From Tsuneonella troitsensis (lineage in GTDB: Bacteria; Pseudomonadota; Alphaproteobacteria; Sphingomonadales; Sphingomonadaceae), in the NCBI RefSeq assembly GCF_001441535.1, contig NZ_LMAU01000002.1:62001-126000 (forward strand): a stretch of DNA of 64,000 bases, written 5' to 3'. Positions 39,235-47,776 of this stretch are shown here, piece by piece; within the stretch, counting starts at the first letter, position 1; the number at the start of each line of letters is the position of its first letter. The notes below the pieces were generated by a model. That model was not told the origin of the DNA. It searched no databases and saw only the letters and a program-made list of their open reading frames with translations. The translations under genes were made by a program, and so were the position numbers.

Positions 39235-40883
39235 CGCCGGATTTCACCCCCGAAGACGAACTTCTGTTCCTGGCGCTTGGCGGCTCGGGCGAGATCGGGA
39301 TGAACGTCAATCTCTATGGCTGTCAGGGCCGCTGGCTGATGGTCGACCTGGGCATGACCTTCAGCGGCAACGAATATCCCGGAGTCGACCTCGTCTTCGC
39401 GGACCTCGAATTCATCGAGGAGCGCGCCAGCGCGCTGGACGGGATCGTGCTCACGCACGCGCACGAGGATCACATCGGCGCCGTGCCGTACTTCGCTGCC
39501 GACCTTGGCGTGCCGCTCTACGCGACGCCGTTCACGGCCGACCTTGTGACGCGCAAACTCGAGGAAGCGGGGATCGCGGACCAGGTGGAACTGGTGATCG
39601 TCGACGACCTCGAGCAGTTCCAGCTGGGCCCGTTCGGTATTACCTACGTGCCCCTGGCGCATTCGATCGCCGAGGGTCACGCGCTGTTGATCGATACGCC
39701 GCACGGACGCGTCTTCCACACCGGCGACTGGAAGCTGGACGAAGAGCCGATCATCGGCGTCCCGACGACCGAAGAAGAACTGTGCGAGATCGGCGACGAG
39801 GGCGTGCTGGCGCTCGTCTGCGATTCGACCAACGTCTTCAATCTGGCCGAAAGCGGTTCGGAAGGCGCGGTGTACCGGGCGCTCCATGAAGAAGTCGCCA
39901 AGTGGAGCGGTCGCCGCGTTCTGGTGACCACCTTTGCCAGCAATGTCGCGCGCCTGCACACGCTGGGCGCCGTGGCCGAAGCGAGCGGACGCAAGTTATG
40001 CGTTGCAGGTCGCTCGCTGGACCGGATCATCGAGGTGGCGCGGGACAGCGGGTACCTCACGGAGTTCCCCGAGACCGTCGATTTCGACACCGCAATGGGA
40101 CTGCCGCGTGGCGAAGTGCTGATCATCGCGACCGGCGGGCAGGGCGAGCCTCGCGCCGCATTGGCGCGGATCGCCGAAGAACAGCATCCCATCGAATTGA
40201 CGGCAGGCGACGTCGTGCTGTTCTCCAGCCGCCAGATTCCGGGCAACGAGATTGCTGTCGGTCGCATCCAGAACCTTCTGGCCCAGCGCGGCATCATGGT
40301 GGTGACGGACCGGCAAAGCATGATCCACGTCTCGGGCCATCCGGGTCGGCCGGAGCTCGAAGCGCTTTACGGGTGGCTGAGGCCGCAGATCCTGGTGCCG
40401 GTGCACGGGGAAATGCGCCACATGGCCGAACAGGCGCGACTGGGCCTAGAGACCGGTATCCCGCGCGCGGTCGTCCAGAAGAACGGCGACATCGTGCGTC
40501 TGGCACCGGGCAAGCCGGGCAAGCTGGCAGAGGTTCGCAACGGTCGGCTGATCCTGGATGGCGACATCATAGCGCCGGCCGACGGCGATGCGATGGTCAT
40601 GCGCCGCCGGATCGCGCGCGAGGGTGTTGTGATCGTGGTCGTCGGGCCCAAGGGCGGCATTTTCGTGGAAGGTGTCGGGCTTCCGCTGGACGAGGATTAC
40701 GCGGCATTCGTCGCGGAGGCGGAGGCTGACGTAGCGCAGGCGCTCGGCAAGCTGCGCGGACCCGCCGCGCGCGACAAGGATACTCTGGTCGAGGCGGCAC
40801 GGCTCGCGGCTCGTCGGGCAGCGGGGCGCTGGTGCGGCAAGCGGCCGCAGGTGCGTGTAATCGTACCGGGAGAGGCAGCGTGA
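39231..40883 (+). CDS. rnj: Ribonuclease J
   Basis: 550-aa metallo-beta-lactamase/beta-CASP nuclease with 5' exonuclease and possibly endonuclease activity on RNA. The zinc motif [11 protein letters not shown] is near residue 80; further ligands are in PLAHSIAEG and [10 protein letters not shown], and the beta-CASP motifs include [10 protein letters not shown] and [10 protein letters not shown]. It coexists with RNase E in this genome, as in other alphaproteobacteria. Overlaps coaX and the following gene by 4 bp. Confidence 0.95.
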   Translation: MTPDFTPEDELLFLALGGSGEIGMNVNLYGCQGRWLMVDLGMTFSGNEYPGVDLVFADLEFIEERASALDGIVLTHAHEDHIGAVPYFAADLGVPLYATPFTADLVTRKLEEAGIADQVELVIVDDLEQFQLGPFGITYVPLAHSIAEGHALLIDTPHGRVFHTGDWKLDEEPIIGVPTTEEELCEIGDEGVLALVCDSTNVFNLAESGSEGAVYRALHEEVAKWSGRRVLVTTFASNVARLHTLGAVAEASGRKLCVAGRSLDRIIEVARDSGYLTEFPETVDFDTAMGLPRGEVLIIATGGQGEPRAALARIAEEQHPIELTAGDVVLFSSRQIPGNEIAVGRIQNLLAQRGIMVVTDRQSMIHVSGHPGRPELEALYGWLRPQILVPVHGEMRHMAEQARLGLETGIPRAVVQKNGDIVRLAPGKPGKLAEVRNGRLILDGDIIAPADGDAMVMRRRIAREGVVIVVVGPKGGIFVEGVGLPLDEDYAAFVAEAEADVAQALGKLRGPAARDKDTLVEAARLAARRAAGRWCGKRPQVRVIVPGEAA

Positions 40884-41149
40884 ACTGGACCTCGATCGTC
40901 GCGATTTACGTGCTGTTCTGGGTCGGCTGCGCATTCGTGCTGCTGCCGTTCGGCGTGAAGACCCACGAGGAACTGGGCATCGAGCGCGTGCCGGGACAGG
41001 CGGACAGTGCGCCGGCGAATTTTCAGCCGCGCAAGGTCATGCTCCGCGCGACGGTGCTTGCCGCGGTGCTGACCGCGATTTGGGTAGCCAACTACGTCAA
41101 TGGCTGGGTGACGCCCGCCACTTTGGGCATCCAGACCGAGGCAGATTGA
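40880..41149 (+). CDS. DUF1467 family membrane protein
   Basis: 89-aa protein with two helices flanking the family motif (FWVGCAFVLLPFGVKTHEE, then a short polar loop and a second helix at about residues 57-75). The gene starts at GTG 40880 inside the RNase J stop and ends 4 bp from the converging coiled-coil gene. DUF1467 proteins have no known role. Confidence 0.8.
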   Translation: MNWTSIVAIYVLFWVGCAFVLLPFGVKTHEELGIERVPGQADSAPANFQPRKVMLRATVLAAVLTAIWVANYVNGWVTPATLGIQTEAD

Positions 41150-41153
41150 AAGC

Positions 41154-43796
41154 TCAGTCGCGCAGGCGCTCGATCGCCTGCGCGAGAGCGACATAGAGCT
41201 TGCCCATGTCGCTGCTCAACAAGGTCACGCCGATCGCGTGCCCGTCTCGCGTGGATAGCATCGTGCGCAACATCCCCTCGAAATCGTGAATGTAGCGGTT
41301 CACGTGTTCGCGGAAATCACCATTCGCGTCGTATAGCTCCGCGACATCGCGCGCTTCCGCCGGCTCCAGCAGCCGCACCGCTCGGCGGGTGAAGATGCCC
41401 CGGTCCCCGCGCAAATAGCTTGCCCAAGCGGTATCGGTGACCTCGATAGACAAGGCGCGGGCGATATCGATTGCGTTCGAGTTGAGACTTTCGGTTATCA
41501 GCGCGACCCGGCGGGAGAAATCGCCGTCGACCTGTTCTTCGGCCCGCTCGCGCGCAGCGGCCACACGCATTTCGAGATTGGACGTCAACTCGCTCACCTT
41601 GCCGAGCTGGTCGCGCAGTTGGACGGCTGCTTCGCGGCCAGCACCTGCAGCCTGGGCTGCGGTCGTCTCGATCTCGGCCAGAGCAGTGCCCACCCGTTCG
41701 CGCAGAACGCGATCGACCGCTTCGTCGGTTTCGCTCGCGATCCGGCCCGCCAATGCGACGATCCGCCCGCTCGCCTCGTCGTCGATCGCGGAAACGGCCG
41801 AGCGCGCAGCCTGCTCGAGAGTTGCGATGGCGGAGCTGAGCGAGCCTTGGGTCAAAGCCGCTGCCTGTTCACTGTCGCGTGCCAGCATGGCCAACTGCTC
41901 TCGCAAGGCGGCAAGTCGAACGGCTTCGGCATCCGAACCCCGAGCCACCTTGCCCTGAAGTTCCGCCAAGCCCTCCAGCGCCGCGGTGCTGTTCCGTTGC
42001 GCAGCGATAACATATTCCGACACTTCGCGGCTCTTCTCGCCTGCGCCGTTTAGCATCAGGCCGAGCGCTTCTCCGCGCTCCCCTAGAGCTGCGAGGCGTG
42101 ATTCGGCCTCTCCAAGCGCTACGGGCAGATCGTTGGCGCTGTGCTGGGCGCTCGCGCGGATCAGCTCGAGCAGGCGGACGCTGGCGTCGGTCAACTGGGC
42201 TACCGACCGGTCGGTATCGCCCAATGCTTCCCGGCTCTTGCCGAGGCGCTCGCTCAGTGAATCGATCGCCGCGGCCAGCACCATCTCGGCATGGCGGCCC
42301 TGCTCTGCGGCAATGGTCATCTCGCGCGTCAGTTCGCCAAGGCGGCCGGCAATCGTCTGGCTACGCTCGATGATCGACTGCGCGTGGATTTCGTCATCCA
42401 CCTTGCGAACGGCCAATTCTGTGTCGAAATCGGAGAGCAGGGCGTTGATCTGTTCGAGATGTTCCTGGGCGAGCGCAGCGGCTTCAGCCCGACGCTTTTC
42501 GATCTCGGACACGAACTTCGCGTGCGAATCGGTAAGCTTCATGTCGACGAGGGCTGCTTCCTCGCCGATGGTCGCCAGGCGTTGCTGAGCGCCGGTCTTG
42601 GCAAGGGTGTCCACTCCTTCCACGTGCCGGATCGCAGCCTCCAGGTCGCGCTTGAGGGTCTCGATACGCTCCTGCCAGGCCTCGACAGCCTCGCGCTCGG
42701 CGTTTCCGAGGCTGCTCGATACCGTGTCCGCACCCTCGCGCACGGACGAGATGCGGGCCTGAAGCGATCGCAGGAGTTCTTCCTCGCCCCGCTCCAGGGC
42801 ATCGGCGGCTGCTGCGATCTCGTCGCGCAGGCGATCAGCTCGGTGACGCATCGCGGCCAGAGCCTCAACTTCCCGGCCGTCCAGTTCGGCCCGGAATTCC
42901 TCACTCTTGTCGCGCAGTGCGGCAAAGCGGGTCACGGCGATCTCGTCGAGCTGCACGGCCTGCGCTTCGAATCCCGCGATGGCGGCATCGACGCGCGCAC
43001 GAAGCGAAGCAACCTGACGTTCGCTGGCCTGGCCGAATTCGTTGAGGCGCGTGAAACCGAGCACGAGGCCGTCAAGCTGGCCGTGAGCCGTGTTCCCTGC
43101 CGCACCGATCTGGTTCGACACGTCGCGCGCGGCGTTCGCGATCACGGGCAAGTCGTCGCGCAGCTTTTCCATGTTGTCCAACGCGGTGCGGCTGACTCCT
43201 GCGATCGCATCCACCTGCGCGCCATTGGTCTGAACGAGCGCCTGGAGCCTGTCGGCATGTTCGGAAATGCGCTGCGTAGCCACTCGGCCGAGCGTTTCGA
43301 GTTCGCGGCTCTGCGCCGCCAGAAATTCACGCGCGAGGCTGAGCTCCCGGTTCACCACCGACAGGCGGGACTCGAGCGCTGCCGACTCGTTGCGCAGGAC
43401 GATGGCGGCGTCGCTGAACCGCCCTGCTTCCCGCGTACTCAAACGAAGCGCCAGAAGGACAAGTGCGATCACGAGCAGGACCGGGACCGCCCACTGAACT
43501 ACCATCTGGGTTCCAGCCTGCGGAGAAATGCCCGGACCCAGGACCGAGCTGTGGGCCCAGGCGAAAAAGCCGGTCCAGCCGGCGACCGCTGCGATGGCCA
43601 TAAGCGGCACGAGGCGACCTGACGGCTGCGGGGAAGGGGTGTCCTCCCAAGCTTCCTCAACGGGTCCTTCGATATGCGCGCTTTCTACCCAATTCTCGTC
43701 GAGGGTCAGCGGTTCGCCACCATTGCCTGCGACTTCGCCGGGCGCATCGGCGCCGCTTCCGGGGCCGATCGCCCGGATGTTTGTTCCCCCACTCAT
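41154..43796 (-). CDS. Large membrane-anchored coiled-coil protein, TipN-like architecture
   Basis: 880-aa protein. Residues 1-60 form an acidic cytoplasmic tail (conserved-looking WVESAHIEGPVEEAWE), helices span about 61-82 and 97-119, then roughly 670 residues of nearly continuous alanine/glutamate/arginine heptad sequence predict a long coiled coil, and the last 90 residues form a compact domain (DRGIFTRRAVRLLEPAEARD ... VNRYIHDFEGMLR ... LLSSDMGKLYVALAQAIERL). Two N-terminal helices plus a long coiled coil and this size match the Caulobacter polarity marker TipN. That identity is inference from architecture. It diverges from an Hpt-like gene across 70 bp with two GANTC sites. Confidence 0.6.
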   Translation of the reverse strand: MSGGTNIRAIGPGSGADAPGEVAGNGGEPLTLDENWVESAHIEGPVEEAWEDTPSPQPSGRLVPLMAIAAVAGWTGFFAWAHSSVLGPGISPQAGTQMVVQWAVPVLLVIALVLLALRLSTREAGRFSDAAIVLRNESAALESRLSVVNRELSLAREFLAAQSRELETLGRVATQRISEHADRLQALVQTNGAQVDAIAGVSRTALDNMEKLRDDLPVIANAARDVSNQIGAAGNTAHGQLDGLVLGFTRLNEFGQASERQVASLRARVDAAIAGFEAQAVQLDEIAVTRFAALRDKSEEFRAELDGREVEALAAMRHRADRLRDEIAAAADALERGEEELLRSLQARISSVREGADTVSSSLGNAEREAVEAWQERIETLKRDLEAAIRHVEGVDTLAKTGAQQRLATIGEEAALVDMKLTDSHAKFVSEIEKRRAEAAALAQEHLEQINALLSDFDTELAVRKVDDEIHAQSIIERSQTIAGRLGELTREMTIAAEQGRHAEMVLAAAIDSLSERLGKSREALGDTDRSVAQLTDASVRLLELIRASAQHSANDLPVALGEAESRLAALGERGEALGLMLNGAGEKSREVSEYVIAAQRNSTAALEGLAELQGKVARGSDAEAVRLAALREQLAMLARDSEQAAALTQGSLSSAIATLEQAARSAVSAIDDEASGRIVALAGRIASETDEAVDRVLRERVGTALAEIETTAAQAAGAGREAAVQLRDQLGKVSELTSNLEMRVAAARERAEEQVDGDFSRRVALITESLNSNAIDIARALSIEVTDTAWASYLRGDRGIFTRRAVRLLEPAEARDVAELYDANGDFREHVNRYIHDFEGMLRTMLSTRDGHAIGVTLLSSDMGKLYVALAQAIERLRD

Positions 43797-43812
43797 GAAG
43801 CGGAAACTACAC

Positions 43813-43837
43813 GATTCTCTTCATGATCAACAGAGTC
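43813..43837. promoter_or_regulatory. Two GANTC (CcrM-type) sites in the divergent promoter
   Basis: GATTC at 43813-43817 and GAGTC at 43833-43837 lie in the 70-bp gap between the coiled-coil and Hpt-like genes. GANTC is methylated by CcrM in alphaproteobacteria and promoter copies can couple transcription to the cell cycle through GcrA. Function here is inferred. Confidence 0.4.
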
Positions 43838-43866
43838 TTAATCATCCGAGGGTTACTGCGTCGGCG

Positions 43867-44169
43867 ATGGCATGCGAGTTCGGGACATTCGATGCGACGC
43901 TTGCGGCGGCTGCGGGCGAGGATCCGGCGCTGCATGCCGAACTTCGCGCCGCTTTCCAGGAAAGCCTCGATCATCACCTCGATTTGCTGAAACGCGCGCG
44001 TTGCGATGGCAACTGGACCGTCGCAGCGCAGCGATTGAAGGGCCTCGCTGCGGGCTTCCACGCCGATGAACTGATCGCTCTGGCAACCGAAGCGATCGAA
44101 GGCGCACCAGGCGATCCTTCGGTGGTGCGGCGTATCGAGCGATTGCGCGACCGCTTCGTCGGCAGGTGA
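43867..44169 (+). CDS. Hpt-domain-like protein lacking the phosphoacceptor histidine
   Basis: 100-aa all-helical protein with the layout of a histidine phosphotransfer domain. The core helix reads VAAQRLKGLAAGFHADEL; in active Hpt domains the pattern is H-x-L-K-G, so the phosphorylated His is replaced by Gln55 here while L-K-G is kept. ATG 43867 is chosen as the start; earlier in-frame ATG 43795 would overlap the divergent start codon. It may bind response regulators without phosphotransfer or be a structural remnant. Followed after 73 bp by the next gene on the same strand. Confidence 0.65.
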   Translation: MACEFGTFDATLAAAAGEDPALHAELRAAFQESLDHHLDLLKRARCDGNWTVAAQRLKGLAAGFHADELIALATEAIEGAPGDPSVVRRIERLRDRFVGR

Positions 44170-44242
44170 CGCCGCAGCACTAGTCAATCCGATCCCGCCC
44201 CACTACGCACGGTCGCTTCGAAGATCGGCAGGGAGATTGCGC

Positions 44243-45415
44243 GTGCGGGTCGCGCTGATGGCACTGACGGACGATCAAGGACAGCAAGTAAAGCTTGGGG
44301 GCAGACCGGTGGCTTGGCACCAGGTGCAGGCTGCTTTGGCTCTCGGTTGCGAGCGCGTCGTTTGTCTGTCGGAATCGCCCGGTTCCACGCTCGCCGCGAT
44401 CCAGCGAGAAGTGGAAGGCCGGGGTGTGAAGTTCAGCGCGGTTGCCAATAGCCGTGCGCTTTCCGGGCTGATCAACACCGCCGATACGCTATTTGTCTTC
44501 GCTCCGGGTATTCTGCCTGACAGCGAATGGTTGGCGCAGGCACTGGGCGCGAGGGCAGGAATTGCGTGCTTGCCCGCCGCAGGAGCGGTGGAGCGCGGTT
44601 TCGAACGCATCGATCGTGATCGCGCGTGGGGCGGCGTTCTCTCGACGCGCGGGGACGCTGTCGAGGCATTGTCGTTGCTGCCCGCGGATGCCGACCCCAT
44701 TGCCGGATTGTTGCGGGTCGCGCTGCAGCGCGGTGCGCGCTGTGTCGAAATCCCGGCGCTGTGGCTCGACGATGGCCGGTGGGCGCTCCTCGGAGACCCC
44801 GCGGCAGCGCGCCGTGTCGAAACGGGCTGGCAATCCAGGTACATGCCGGCGCCTTCGCTTGGCTGGCCGGGCGAGTATCTCTCGCACAAGCTGGCGATGC
44901 TGGGACTTCCCCGACTGGCGGAAAATCCCGCCATTGCGCCGGGCTTCGCGGTAGCTGGCGTCGCCCTTGCGGCTGGAGGGGGTGTCGCCGGCTATAGCGG
45001 CATGACGGTTGCGGGCCTCGCCATGATCGCGATCGGCGCCCTGGTCAGTTCATTCGGTCATCGGCTGAGAAGTCTGGCCCGGGCCGGAGCGGGGGAAAAA
45101 GCCGGAACCCTTTTGCCGATGGTTCGAGACGCAGTGGTCGATCTTTCGTTGGTGGCGGTTGCCGCCAGCCCGCAACAATTTGCCGGGTGGCACGCGCCGT
45201 TCGCGGCGCTGGTGCTCGTTGCAGCCATGCGTCTCTCGCAAGAGGAAGCGGCTCCGCGTTTCCTGCGTCCCGTCGGTGATCGCATCCTCGCCGTTTCGGT
45301 GGTAGCCATTGCCGCTGCGGCCGGCCTTTTTCTCCCAGCGGTGGCGGGTATCGCCTTGGGAGGACTTGCAGCACGGATTTTCTGGCCCGCATCGACTAAG
45401 CTAACGCAGGTTTAA
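44243..45415 (+). CDS. Membrane protein resembling a degenerate nucleotidyltransferase / CDP-alcohol phosphotransferase fusion
   Basis: 390-aa protein. The N-terminal half (to about residue 210) looks like a GT-A nucleotidyltransferase fold (LGGRPVAWHQVQAALALGCERVVCL, then FVFAPGILPD in the place of the metal-Asp strand) but lacks the GxGTR/K signature. The C-terminal half has several helices. SFGHRLRSLARAGAGEKAG followed by TLLPMVRDAVVD falls where CDP-alcohol phosphotransferases carry D-x-x-D-G-x-x-A-R...G-x-x-x-D-x-x-x-D, with only the last Asp kept. Such fusions make phosphoinositol lipids in other organisms. I infer a pseudoenzyme; alternatives are an unrelated membrane protein. GTG 44243 has GGGAG at good spacing; TTG 44237 is possible. 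Confidence 0.5.
   Translation: MRVALMALTDDQGQQVKLGGRPVAWHQVQAALALGCERVVCLSESPGSTLAAIQREVEGRGVKFSAVANSRALSGLINTADTLFVFAPGILPDSEWLAQALGARAGIACLPAAGAVERGFERIDRDRAWGGVLSTRGDAVEALSLLPADADPIAGLLRVALQRGARCVEIPALWLDDGRWALLGDPAAARRVETGWQSRYMPAPSLGWPGEYLSHKLAMLGLPRLAENPAIAPGFAVAGVALAAGGGVAGYSGMTVAGLAMIAIGALVSSFGHRLRSLARAGAGEKAGTLLPMVRDAVVDLSLVAVAASPQQFAGWHAPFAALVLVAAMRLSQEEAAPRFLRPVGDRILAVSVVAIAAAAGLFLPAVAGIALGGLAARIFWPASTKLTQV
45401..45415 (+). promoter_or_regulatory. Near-consensus CtrA box (CTAA-N7-TTAA)
   Basis: CTAA at 45401-45404 and TTAA at 45412-45415, separated by exactly 7 bp, match the CtrA consensus TTAA-N7-TTAA at 7 of 8 positions. It overlaps the stop codon of the upstream gene and lies 23 bp before the next ATG (45439). 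Binding is inferred. Confidence 0.4.
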
Positions 45416-45438
45416 CCACACGCAATTATGGCGGGTTC

Positions 45439-46401
45439 ATGAGCGATGCGGTGATGACCCAGTCCAGCGAAGTGCCGGCCGAAGAAGCGCTGCGTACCGG
45501 TCTCGTCGATGGGGACCGGGCGATCGGTTCGATCGGACCGGTCCTCGGGCATCTACTTGCCAGCCGTCAGCATTCGCTCTTCAGCGACGAAATCCTGAGC
45601 CGCGTCCGCGGAATGGTATCCGATCTGGCGCGGCAACTCGTGATTGCAGAGGATATCGGGGCAAGTCGGCAAGAAGATCAGCGGTCGAGGGAAGTGGACC
45701 TCGCTTCCCTGATCGATAAGCTCATGGCCGATGCAAGGCTCGTGTCCCACTGTCATGCGCTGGCGATCGAGGGTCAGCTTTGCAATCGGCTGGAGCGAGA
45801 TTCGGCGATCGACCCTGTACTCTCGCCGCTGATCCAGTCGCTTATCGCGTCGGACGACACCGCAACTGCATCGACAGCAATGGCTGCGCTCGCTTCGCAG
45901 GCAAGGTTCCTGCAATCGCAAAGGCGGATGGAGCTTCCCGTCTCAGAGCTGCCGGCCGACCTGTTCGATCAAATTCTGCAGGCGCGCTCCGACGAGACTG
46001 CCACCGAAACCGCAAGTCTGTCGCAGGCGACCATCGAGCGCTTGCGCGGCGCGTACGATGAAAGCGCAACGCGCCTCGCACTGCTTTCACGCCTCGTTGC
46101 CGGAATGGGAGCGGGGGCGCGTGCCGCGCTGTCGATCAGGCACGCGGGTCTTGGTTTGTTTCTCAGCGCCTTGTCCATCGCCAGCCGCTACGATCGCAAC
46201 CTGGCAGTCATCGCTTCAACCGATCGTCAGTCGGCCCGCCTTGCTCTTTCGCTCCGTGCTGTCGGATTGAAGGCGCAAGAGATCGAAGAGCAGTTCCTCC
46301 ATTTGCATCCCGAAGCTTCGCTTCCCGCCAACCTTGATAGCCTTTCCGCAGACCGCGCGTCGGCATTGCTGGCCGTGTCGGGCCGGACGACGGTTGTCTG
46401 A
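45439..46401 (+). CDS. Helical hypothetical protein upstream of the degenerate histidine kinase
   Basis: 320-aa soluble, almost entirely alpha-helical protein without signal peptide or membrane segment. Recognisable pieces are RRMELPVSELPADLFDQIL in the centre and SARLALSLRAVGLKAQEIEEQFLHLHPE near the end. It vaguely recalls the HEAT-like alphaproteobacterial DUF2336 group, but I cannot assign it. Its stop lies 1 bp before the kinase start, so the two are surely cotranscribed and probably work together. Confidence 0.6.
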   Translation: MSDAVMTQSSEVPAEEALRTGLVDGDRAIGSIGPVLGHLLASRQHSLFSDEILSRVRGMVSDLARQLVIAEDIGASRQEDQRSREVDLASLIDKLMADARLVSHCHALAIEGQLCNRLERDSAIDPVLSPLIQSLIASDDTATASTAMAALASQARFLQSQRRMELPVSELPADLFDQILQARSDETATETASLSQATIERLRGAYDESATRLALLSRLVAGMGAGARAALSIRHAGLGLFLSALSIASRYDRNLAVIASTDRQSARLALSLRAVGLKAQEIEEQFLHLHPEASLPANLDSLSADRASALLAVSGRTTVV

Positions 46402-46402
46402 C

Positions 46403-47776
46403 ATGGGCCTGCCGAAGCCGGTCCTTGCGCGCGCCATAACCGATGCGGACGATCGGCTGATCGAGGCCGACGAGCCACTTGCGGGTCTGCACCGTCGGTG
46501 TGGCGGAGAATTACCCGGAACGGTCGCGGTGCCCGCGCTGCTCGAACTTGTTCGCAAGTCCCGGCGAATGGGCCTGCGCCTCGCACGGACGATCGAAGCG
46601 CTCGATGGGGACGACACAGTTCGTGCATGGGTAGAGATCGACCCTGTCCGCGAAGGAGGGGATGGGGGGTGTTCGATCGCGGTGGGTGCTTGGTCATCCA
46701 GTCCACGACCGACCCCTTCCGAAGACGAGGCCGCCGATCTCAGGATCGCGGTCGACCGTGCGGTCGCCGAACTGACGGCCCGGTTGGCGCCGGATCAAGG
46801 GATCCTGGCTGTGGAGTCGTCTGCACCGGACCTGCAGGCGCTGGTCCGCAAGATGCGCGAAAACCCGGGCTCAACCTGGACTCAGTTCGTCGAATTGCCC
46901 GAACTGGCGCATCGCCAGCCACTCCATTGGCGGCTGCTCGACGGGACGCAATGCGTGATTCCAGGGTCCACGCGGAATTGGACGGTCACCCTGATCCCTC
47001 TCGGGCGACCCGATCCCGGAAGCACTGGCTTCGAGCTTCTGCTTGTCGCGGACTCGCCGTTGCCTCCCCAACATCTGACTCAATCATCCGACGAGGCACC
47101 GTCGACGCCTTCGTTCGGACGCGAACTGACGCCTATTCTGCGTCAACCGGTCGCGCGGATTATCGCCAACGCCGAAACCATCAGTTCGCGGCTCGCGGGA
47201 CCTTTGGCCGAAGAATATAGCGCCTACGCCGCCGATATTGCCGCAGCAGGGCAACACTTGCTTTCGTTGATCGAAGATCTGTCGGATCTCGAAGTCGTCG
47301 AAGCGGAAAACTTCCGCACCGCGCCCGACCGTATAGACCTTGCAGACGTGGCGCGGCGCGCCATCGGCATACTGGGCGTTAGGGCGCGGGAGCGCGGAAC
47401 CAGCTTGCACCTCGCTCCGAGCGACGACGTCGTCCCGGCGATCGGAGAGTTTCGCCGCGTGTTGCAAATCATGCTCAACCTGATCGGCAATGCGATCGCG
47501 TATGCGCCCGCCGGGTCCAGCATCGTCATCGCGGTCGCCAACCAGGGTTCGGCCGCGATTGCGACAGTCGCCGACGAAGGATCAGGCATTCCGGCCGACA
47601 AACTGGACAGCGTTTTCGACAAGTTCGAGCGCCTTGGCCGCGGCGGGGATGGCGGATCGGGCCTCGGCCTGTACATCTCGCGTCGCCTCGCTCGCGCAAT
47701 GGGCGGCGACCTGACCGTCAGCAATGTGACTGGAAGCGGCGCCCGGTTTACACTGGAACTGCCGACCGCCGATTGA
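46403..47776 (+). CDS. PleC/DivJ/DivL-type sensor kinase with proline in place of the phosphoacceptor histidine
   Basis: 457-aa soluble kinase. Residues 1-235 form an input region without membrane helices. The dimerisation helix aligns well with the alphaproteobacterial PdhS group: ELTPILRQPVARIIANAE against SHELRTPLNAIIGFAE, then GPL...Y..YAADI...GQHLLSLIEDLSDL. Pro244 occupies the phospho-His position. The ATPase domain is intact: N-box LQIMLNLIGNAIAYAP (N359, N363), G1 DEGSGIP (391-397), F-box FDKFERL, G2 GSGLGL (418-423). The protein can probably bind ATP but cannot phosphorylate itself on the usual residue, as in Caulobacter DivL where Tyr replaces His. Ends back-to-back with a converging gene. 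Confidence 0.8.
   Translation: MGLPKPVLARAITDADDRLIEADEPLAGLHRRCGGELPGTVAVPALLELVRKSRRMGLRLARTIEALDGDDTVRAWVEIDPVREGGDGGCSIAVGAWSSSPRPTPSEDEAADLRIAVDRAVAELTARLAPDQGILAVESSAPDLQALVRKMRENPGSTWTQFVELPELAHRQPLHWRLLDGTQCVIPGSTRNWTVTLIPLGRPDPGSTGFELLLVADSPLPPQHLTQSSDEAPSTPSFGRELTPILRQPVARIIANAETISSRLAGPLAEEYSAYAADIAAAGQHLLSLIEDLSDLEVVEAENFRTAPDRIDLADVARRAIGILGVRARERGTSLHLAPSDDVVPAIGEFRRVLQIMLNLIGNAIAYAPAGSSIVIAVANQGSAAIATVADEGSGIPADKLDSVFDKFERLGRGGDGGSGLGLYISRRLARAMGGDLTVSNVTGSGARFTLELPTAD

Noticed and set aside
45401-45438. Terminator after the 44243 gene
   Set aside because: No stem was found; the only notable pattern is the CtrA-like box.
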